From: Dendrobium chrysotoxum
Lineage: Eukaryota > Streptophyta > Magnoliopsida > Asparagales > Orchidaceae
Length of the DNA: 64,000 nucleotides
Direction of reading: 5' to 3'
Assembly (NCBI GenBank): GCA_019925795.1
Contig: CM034315.1
Span: forward strand, 4,650,001 to 4,714,000
The notes beneath the pieces are model-generated. The model saw only the letters and a program-made list of their open reading frames with translations, made no database searches and was not told the origin of the DNA. A program made the position numbers and the translations under genes. Positions 57,401 to 64,000 of the stretch are shown here, one piece after another; the stretch's first letter is position 1; each line of letters starts with the position of its first letter.

Positions 57401-60400
57401 TCTTTTTGAAATTTATTGCAGATTGATAATGTTCAAATGAATGGCAAAAGAAGTTTAATTCTAGTGTTTCACATTTACAGAAGCTGGCATTTCGTATTCC
57501 TAATAGAACATCTTTCTCTTATGGATGCAAAAAAAAAGTATTTTTTAGCAGATTCATACAAAGATAAGAAATCATTTGAAACATCAGAGGCAAACGGATC
57601 TTGTATATGTTTGATACAGCATTAATTTGAGGAATATGTATGTTCTTCATTAGTATATCATATATTACATAAAGTTTTAGACTGTTTTTTAATAGTTCTA
57701 GCTAGCTCGATCATTCATAAGCTAAAAATCTCATATTTACTTCGTGTTACACCGAAAAAGAAGTTATGATCAATTACAATACACAAACATTAACATAATG
57801 ATTTAGATAGTTGATGTTAAATGCACTTCTAAACTTAATCATAATGATTTAGAGAGTGCAACCTATAAAGAGGATGCTACTCAAATTACCAAAGATATCA
57901 ACATGATAAGTAATAGACAAACTCACAGTAAGTTCTTAATGATATTTATTAGGATTTTGGTAAAATAAGATAAGGACGAAAATGGTCCAAAATAGTCCCC
58001 AACTATAATTAAAGGACCAGTTTGATCCCTCAACTCTTTAAAAAGAATAGTCCCATCATAAGACTATTTTGATTCCTTTTTAAAAACTTAAGAGACCAAA
58101 ATGGTCCTTTAATATAACTGGAGATCATTTTGATCCTTCATAAAGAGTCATTGGGACATTCTTGCCCATTTCTCGATAAAATAATAACTTTATATATTTT
58201 ATTTGTAAATAAAGATGAATGTGCTGATGTTACATATGAAATATTTGAATATTTAGAAGCTTTTGGGGAGGCAACTTTTAGGTATGAATTTTAAATATGC
58301 TTAATCTTCGACTACATTATTTGTACTTAATTTATGTTTGATCCTATATCTATGGTATAGTTCATAAAATAATGGTGCATGTGGATTCATAAATGTTTTG
58401 ATTTGTGAGCAAATTTATTTTTATCAAATAATGTCCACAATAACTTGCAATCTATTTATGCAGTTGGGTATCAAATAATATTTCACTTCAACTTACATTT
58501 AATAGTATATTTTTTTGTTATCTTCATTTCCCTTTTAGAGCATCAATTTTCTAAAGGAATGAAATATAAGATTTCAAAGGAAGATCCAAAATTTTGCTTA
58601 TGTCTACAAAAAAAGAGGTTAGTCATTTAAATATGTGCTTAAATTTAAAATTAGATAACATATGTGCTTAAATTTAAAATTAGATAAGATATTTCTTGTG
58701 TATAACTATATTTCATAATGTACTTCTCTTTATTATTTCTCACATATTTGCATCATTATTAAATTATTTACATCATATTTAAATAATTTTAATATTTATC
58801 ATGTCATCCGGATTAACCTTAGTTGAACCTTTGACTTTAAACCACTCCTTTTGAATCAATGTTTGGTCTGATTTTCAGAATTGGTTTCATAGCACTACGA
58901 ATAATATTGGCACCTCTAGTACCATTAGTCCCTCACTAAAATTATCAAACTCTATTTAAAAAAAACTTTAAACTAATTATAATCATGCATTTCATTAGTA
59001 AACAAAGGACTTATTATATCATCATGATCATTATCCTTATGCCAACTATTAGGGTTGGCCTTATGAATTTTCATTTACCATTTGTTTATGTTAATTAATG
59101 CCAACTCCGAATAGTTGGGATAACACTTTCTTCCTACTCCTTGGACGCCAATTTAATGTACCTACCTCATAGTTCATTTCGTATGTCCATTCCACAGGAT
59201 TTTATTTTCCACTATCTTATATTTAAGGAAATGCAATTCCAGTTGACTCTCGAATCATTCATCAACTTATCCTTCATAGTTGTGTCTACACGTATATTCT
59301 ATCATTCTCATTTATGCACTACTATATTTGGCTACCAAGAACATTTTAACTACCCAATAATCAGATCCATACAACATTGCAAACCTAACAGCGAATTTAT
59401 AGCATTTACCATTGAGTCTCCATGATCATCACAGAATACTCCTAAGCCACTTCTAAGTTTTAAACGCCTAGCCTTAACTTTAAAAATCCTTATCCATAAC
59501 CCTTTTTTTACAACGCATCCAAGAAACTTGAGCCATTCTCCATTACTTACTACTCTATCTTAAAAAAATACTGATTGATAATTAAAAACATCGCACCTTT
59601 ATTCATTTAAAAAAAAACATCTCAAATTAAATATCTTTTATAAATATGTGCATCTCCATAAAAGTACTACAGAAGTTAAAATGCAGCTGCATACTATTAG
59701 TAGTAAGCAGAGACATGATAAAACAAAAATGATCAACAATCAACAGAGCCTAAGGGAATCCTTCCTCATAGGCTGTTCTAGGATGGATAAAAATAGCTTC
59801 AACTTAGATAAGGATGATCTAGCGTTCCGGGTTACCTTACCAGTACTATCCTTTTTAGCATTCCACTCCACCTCAGCAGGCCCCCTCCTGGAACGTTGGC
59901 TCTTGCTCTCGACATCATCAGACCTCCCATGCCTGGAATCCTGAACTTTCTTGTCTTTCTCTAACACACGTTCCCTGTCCTTTTCCCTCTCTAAAGGGCG
60001 ATCTATGTCCTTCTCTTTGTCGTCCCTATATTCTTTTCTGCCATGCTCCTTTTCCGACCTCCTCTTCACTGACTCAGTTCTGTTGCTACTCTCCACATAC
60101 CTCTCAGTAGAACCCTCGCGCCTTCGACTAGACCTGCTCTTGGATTCAGCAGTCAAAAGCTTTGACTTGTCCACTTTCTCCAAATCCACATGCCCAGAAG
60201 TCTCCTCTTTAGAAACCTTCTCAGGCAACCCATTATCCTTGCCGCTGCCATTCCACCTGTCAGGTGTAGCAGAGTCCTCCTCTCTCTCTTTCCTTTTCCT
60301 GCCTGATGAGAAATCTCCATTTTCAGAGCCACCCTTGTCCTTCTTCAGAAACGCCTGTGGCGAAGAAGGCTTCCTCTTCTCCGCCTCCACATTCCTCGAA

Positions 60401-60549
60401 ACCCTAGCCCCAGAACCAGGGCCAGCTTCCACCAATCTTAACCTACGATTCCTCGAACTCCCATCATCCTCAGATTCGGAACGCTCCGTCGCATCCCGGC
60501 TACTATGCTTATGAGACCGGTGCGATTTGTGGCGAGAACTCCTCGGCAT
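48448..60549 (-). CDS. HIZ2: HIZ2/ZC3H13-like RS/RD-rich nuclear protein
   Basis: Six exons, 60549-59841, 52693-52039, 51241-51084, 51017-49870, 49777-49697 and 48813-48448, join in phase to give 1038 residues. The N-terminal third starts M-P-R-S-S-R-H-K-S-H-R-S-H-K-H and is packed with Arg, Ser, Asp, Lys and Glu; exon 2 continues with RYKDRD-type repeats. A central Pro/Gly/His-rich segment (PNWSAPLPNGFIPFQPGHP, then INQTGIPYHMHEVADRFPGQ) matches plant proteins usually labelled 'zinc finger CCCH domain-containing protein 13', such as Arabidopsis AT5G53440 (HIZ2). That protein binds HAKAI and is the proposed plant equivalent of animal ZC3H13 in the mRNA m6A writer complex. No CCCH finger is visible here, so its role is probably scaffolding through disordered segments. 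Intron 1 is 7.1 kb; intron 3 is only 66 bp. The gene model is firm; the function rests on family resemblance. Confidence 0.85.
54060..54390. repeat. Foldback repeat with TTAGTCC/GGGACCA words
   Basis: CCAATTTAGTCCCAGAGTATC at the left and GTCAGGGGACCATCTTATGG at the right, with several AATTAATCCC/AATTAATCAC words between, resemble a diverged MITE that can fold on itself. Confidence 0.4.
56990..57390. repeat. GGGTT/AACCCG-rich repeat
   Basis: Recurrent AACGGGTTGGATTCAGG, GACCGCGAACCCG, TCGAGTTCGGGTTAACC and TCGGGTCAGACCCGAACCTG words. The pattern is common in plant introns. No coding capacity. Confidence 0.55.
57960..58185. mobile_element. Foldback MITE-like element
   Basis: AAAGGACCAGTTTGATCCCT and CCAAAATGGTCCTTTAATAT, with CTTTAAAAAGAATAGTCCCA mirrored by GACTATTTTGATTCCTTTTT, form nested inverted repeats. 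Confidence 0.5.
58990..59440 (-). repeat. Fragment of an interspersed repeat with CCGAATAGTTGGGAT
   Basis: ATGCCAACTCCGAATAGTTG at 59098 and AGGGTTGGCCTTATGAATTT at 59050 are words commonly seen in plant intronic repeats. The family is uncertain and no frame is intact. Confidence 0.35.
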
Positions 60550-60960
60550 GTTGACAACGCCACCAAACCCTAATTCCCAAATTCGCGAATCAAATCCAAA
60601 AGGAGCAACCAAAACAAACAAGCCAGTCCACCCCCCAAAAACCACAATCCTCCAACTTTCGCCGCCGAAATCCTACGGAATCTCACCCGTACCCGCCGAA
60701 GCTCCCATTGAATCCCCACCGCAGCCAGAAAATAAAAATGGCAGATTTCGGAACCAAGAATAACACATAAATCTGAAGAAAAACGCTCCAATTAATAATT
60801 ACCAGAGACTCAAAAATCGGAGACGAAGAACACAATGGCAGATTGAGAGGAAAAGTAGCGAGGTAAGGAAGAGTTGATGGCGGAGAAATTCCGGAGCTGG
60901 GGAGGCTGGGAGGACCGACGGGATTTATTTTCCTTTATTTTATCAATTACGAAAATTGTA
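60550..60960 (-). promoter_or_regulatory. 5' leader and proximal promoter of the HIZ2-like gene
   Basis: This GC-richer stretch lies directly before the start codon. Minus-strand ATGs occur at about 60645 and 60791; the former could add residues only if in frame, and the M-P-R-S-S start fits the family. No clear TATA box was seen. Confidence 0.4.
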
Positions 60961-61789
60961 AAATTATGTTAATATGTGACGGAATAACCCTCTAGAGTAC
61001 TGGTTGGAAGGCTAGCATATTAGGGCTATTTGTGGGAATTCACGTTTCGTTAGTTACGAACCATCCTATCTATAGGGTCAAAGAATCGGGCCGGCCGGGC
61101 CGCCGGTGTCGCTGAACTGATGACCCAAAAGAAAAAAGCGATATTTGAGCATATCCAACGGCGAATTGTTAAGGGGAAAGATCAAATGGCTTCAAATGAT
61201 GGCGCGTGGATTAGTGCACGCTTTTTATCCGGATTCGATTAGTGTTTGATTTGACCTATTATGAGGCGATTGAGTTAAAGAGAAAAATTAGAAGGATACT
61301 CTCTACATTTTATATTAAGATAATTTAAACAATTTTAAATTTATATTAGATTAGTATATATATATAATTTCAGCATAGAGATTTTTAAACAATTATTTTT
61401 GAAAAAATTTAAGTATTTTGAATTTTAGGCATTTAAATAAACTTAATTTTTTAATATATAATGCTTCTAATAGTTTATTTTTAGGAGTTTAGGAATAATT
61501 TAAATTGGGGGAATTTCAATTTTATTTTCCACTTATAAAGTCAAACTCATCCTCACTCGCAGCCTTCTTGTCTAACATACTGTGTACTACATCCATGTCA
61601 TATCCTTGCTTAGAGCCCCACATCCTCAGTAAGCATTTCAAACCATTTCCTTCAATTCATACCGTCATTGCGTATCCATGTTGCCCAGCATCTTGCAACC
61701 TTGCGATTTCAACTTCATCGCTGATCTCTGCAAGCCCGCTATGATGCTGTCCCCTAGCTTCATTTAAAAAAAAAATCAAATAATATATT
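60961..61789. other. Intergenic spacer with a weak coding remnant
   Basis: Mostly AT-rich. On the minus strand about 61660-61740 reads ISDEVEIARLQDAGQHGYAM, and a second frame near 61520-61620 reads DMDVVHSMLDKKAASEDEFD. These look protein-like but are separated by stops and I do not recognise the family, so a small gene or retroelement remnant is possible. Confidence 0.3.
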
Positions 61790-62400
61790 TGTTGCGGACT
61801 CAAATATACGCGGCGATAGATTTTAATTTTCCGTCTCAACGTTGTACGTATATCCAGCACACAAACAGAATTGAGAAAGTAACACCAGAATTTTTACGTG
61901 GAAAACCCTGGAAAGGGAAAAAACCACGGGGCCACGCCCAGTTGAAATGATTCCACTAGAACTTGAGCAGATTACAGGGGACTGACTCGCTTTCAAGGGC
62001 GATCAGATTACAATGAGTATCCGTTACAAGGACAAGCTGAGTTCCGACGTCACTCGGAATGTCGAACAGAATTCTGGCGTCACTTTGAAAGAAACCCGGC
62101 GTCACTCAGGCGTCGGGTAGAATTCCGGCGTCGGGCAGTATTCCGACGCTGCTCCCGTGTAGGGCAGAGCTCCGGCGTCCCTCGGGCGCCTGGTGGTGCT
62201 TCGGTGGAGTTCCGGCGGTGTTCCGGCGGAGTTCCGGCGGTGTTTCGGCGGAGTTCCGGCGGTGGTCGAGGAGGAGCTGTTCCCTCCTTGGCTTCTCTTC
62301 TCTTCTTCTTCTCTTCTTCTCTTCTTCTCTTCTTGGCTTGGGTCCCCTCTTAGGAGAAATGAGGGGCTATTTATAGTTTTTCTGGAGTGGCATAGCCCGT
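61790..62400 (-). mobile_element. LTR in minus orientation (probable copia type)
   Basis: On the minus strand a TATA box (ACTATAAATAGCC, plus 62366-62378) is followed by a GAAGAGAA-rich leader, then GGTTTTCCACGTAAAAATTC, a sequence common near the end of plant copia LTRs, and the terminal GTCCGCAACA at 61790. No primer binding site follows, so it is a solo LTR or a 3' LTR. The upstream (U3) limit is unresolved. Confidence 0.6.
62085..62270. repeat. GGCGTC and TTCCGGCGG short tandem repeats
   Basis: Runs of GGCGTCACTC/GGCGTCGGGT variants pass into about five copies of a 15-bp unit GGAGTTCCGGCGGTG (62208-62270). They lie in the transcribed part of the minus-strand LTR. Confidence 0.85.
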
Positions 62401-63765
62401 AAATATGTGAGGGATCAGGGGCAAATAGGGAGTGATCCGGATGAACGGCCGATATTGAATCCCTTGATCATGAACCGTTTATCAAGCATTTGAAGGTCTT
62501 AATGATGTCAGAATCCTACGATCTTGGGCTCGTTGGATTCGTCTCGTCGAGCCGCTCGATTCGACTATAAGCTCGTCAAAATCGGAGACTGTTTGGTAAC
62601 TCAAATAGCTGTTTGATGCTTCCAACAGCGCTTCGGGTACTTGATTTGGACTCACTTGGGCTCGGATTGAGTCGAATTTGGTGTCGTTGGATTTGTATTT
62701 CCGAGACGCTCAGTTCGACTATAAGTTCGCTGAAATCGGAGTTTAAATGGTCTCCGAAATAATTTTTGAAGTTTCCAACTTGAGTTTTTCCTCGAGATTC
62801 GTGCCCGATCAAGATGATTTTTTGGCGATATATCAGTTGCCCCCCTATTTTTGGACGTCGAAGCTCCATGAGTCCAAAAATACTTGTTCCGGCTTTTCAC
62901 TTTGGCAAAATTGCAAAAATTTGCGTTCCAAAAATTAAATGTTTGCTCGAACTTGATCATAGAGGCCCCGTTGAGCTCCGAAAGTGTCAAAATTGAGTCC
63001 GGAACGTCGAAAAACGTGTCCGGGGACCTCAAAAACGTCGAATTTGGACCGTCCGGGCCCACAATCGGAGCCCGGGAACGGGTAGGCGGCCGAACCGGCC
63101 GAACCGGCCGGCCGCCGCCGCCGCCGCCGCCGGCGGCGCAGAAACGCGCCGGAGCACCTTCGGCCCGTGCTGGGCCCGCCCGCGGCCCGCCCGCGGCCCG
63201 CCCGAGGCCCGCCTGCGGCCCGCGCCTGGCCCGCCCTAGGCCCGCGCCTGGCCCGCGCCTGGCCCGCGCGGTCTGGCTGGCCGCGCCTCTTGGCCGCGCC
63301 TCTTGGCCGGCAGTTTTGGCCGGCGGTTAGGGAAACCGCCGGCCGGTTGCATTATTTTATTATTATTTTTTTTTTTTAATTTGGGCCCGAAAAATTCCGA
63401 AAAAATCCCAAAAAATTCCGAAAAATTTGAAAAATTTCAGGGAATTTAATAGAATTTTGGAATCCTCCCCCCCTTAAGGAAAACTATAAATAGACCCCCC
63501 AAGGCTTAGTAGAAACTCACCCCTTCTTCCCTTCTTCCTCTGGCTTTCTAGCTTTTGGCATTCTGAGGCTTTCCGCCATTTTTTAAGTAGGTGACTTTCC
63601 CTACTTGACTTGGCGCCCCTCTTTTTGTGCAGAAGTTAGTGGCTTTCTCCCTTCCTCCCCCCGTTCTTCCTCCCTTTTTCTTCCTACTTTGGAGGCTTTC
63701 CGCAGTCTTTCGTAGGTGACTTTCCCTACTTAGAACTGCGCCCCTCTTTAGTAAAGGGAGCAAAA
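62401..63765 (+). mobile_element. Probable U3 and leader of a gypsy-type element in plus orientation
   Basis: A TATA box (AAACTATAAATAGAC, 63481-63495) and a pyrimidine-rich leader precede the gag-like start codon at 63766. Upstream, 63060-63340 is extremely GC-rich with repeated GGCCCGCGCCT and CCGCCG units, unlike the rest of the window. In the leader GGTGACTTTCCCTACTT occurs twice (63590 and 63713). TGGCGCCCC at 63610 could be a primer binding site. Exact LTR limits are not resolved. Confidence 0.5.
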
Positions 63766-64000
63766 ATGGGTAAACCTGCCTTCTCCAAAATTCCTTCAGA
63801 AGATCGTCCTGCGCAACGGTCTGAAGTTCCAAAGAGGGTCCAGAAGGCGCCGAAGGCTGACGATGTGATTTCCACTGTCACTGAGGACTCCTTCATCTCA
63901 TTTAGGAAAAAGTTTCATTTTCCTAATGATTTGGTGATGAAGGTGCCGGCCAGAACTGATCGCGCTTGCTTTCCTCCCCCTGGATATGTGACGGTGTATG
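63766..64000 (+). CDS. Gypsy-associated gag-like protein, N-terminal part (putative gypsy type transposon family)
   Basis: The frame opens at ATG 63766 with M-G-K-P-A-F-S-K-I-P and stays open for 78 codons to the window edge. The segment FRKKFHFPNDLVMKVPARTD and then PPPGYVTVY is characteristic of the plant 'putative gypsy type transposon' domain (PF04195), found in the gag region of large Ty3/gypsy-related elements. It packages element RNA if it acts like other gag proteins. A TATA box lies 270 bp upstream. The rest of the element lies outside the window, so intactness cannot be judged. Confidence 0.75.
   Translation, partial: MGKPAFSKIPSEDRPAQRSEVPKRVQKAPKADDVISTVTEDSFISFRKKFHFPNDLVMKVPARTDRACFPPPGYVTVY

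Larger units (their letters stand above)
52694..59840 (-). other. Intron 1 of the HIZ2-like gene
   Basis: A 7.1-kb intron with donor ACTG/GTAAGG and acceptor TCTGCAG. It contains MITE-like foldbacks and short repeats listed separately. No extra exon with coding potential was seen, and the two flanking exons fit in phase without one. Confidence 0.8.

Noticed and set aside
59951..60514. A 187-codon Ser/Leu-rich plus-strand frame
   Set aside because: It is the antisense shadow of exon 1 of the HIZ2-like gene.
62884..63330. Open frames of 148 and 70 codons rich in Pro, Ala, Arg and Gly
   Set aside because: They arise from the GC-rich short repeats, which are open in several frames at once, and have no domain or start context.
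1..64000. tRNA, rRNA or CRISPR arrays
   Set aside because: No cloverleaf, rRNA core sequence or spacer-repeat array was recognised; the tandem arrays present have no regular unique spacers.

Overview
The window is nuclear DNA of a flowering plant. It is AT-rich, its genes have plant-type introns with GT...AG borders, and most of the space between exons is transposon debris. I cannot place it more closely from sequence alone. Three host genes are present and each can be assembled exon by exon with matching reading phases: an FT-like florigen gene (+, 4391-6557), a peroxisomal-type NADP-dependent isocitrate dehydrogenase gene (-, 40609-7221, 15 exons over 33 kb) and a long Arg/Ser/Asp-rich nuclear protein gene of the HIZ2/ZC3H13-like family (-, 60549-48448, 6 exons).

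Layout. 1-1.4 kb is organelle-like DNA with a broken piece of plastid petA. 1.4-4.3 kb holds a decayed LTR and a hairpin MITE in front of the florigen gene. The florigen and isocitrate dehydrogenase genes converge, with about 660 bp between their stop codons. Intron 12 of the dehydrogenase (7912-32567) is 24.7 kb long. It contains two RTE-type LINEs, a 204-bp solo LTR with perfect target-site repeats, a gutted Ty3/gypsy element, two hAT transposons in opposite orientation (one inserted inside a MITE), a 323-bp tandem duplication, and a pair of long diverged inverted arms (about 13.8-15.3 kb and 26.1-31.3 kb), each with an array of short hairpins. A decayed second copy of exon 12 sits at the 5' edge of this intron. 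41-48 kb, between the second and third genes, is a nested graveyard of gypsy LTR and gag fragments. 61.8-64 kb holds LTR-type sequence in both orientations and the start of a gypsy-associated gag-like reading frame that leaves the window.

Functional themes. The florigen keeps the family's 14-3-3 contact residues and the activator Tyr, but has an unusual external loop. The dehydrogenase ends in Ser-Lys-Leu, a peroxisome import signal encoded in its last exon, on the far side of the giant intron. The third gene probably codes for a scaffold of the plant mRNA m6A writer complex. They are unrelated in function and do not form a pathway. The strongest candidate for something undescribed is the long inverted-arm structure with hairpin arrays at 13.8-31.3 kb, because both arms lie in one intron and would be transcribed together.
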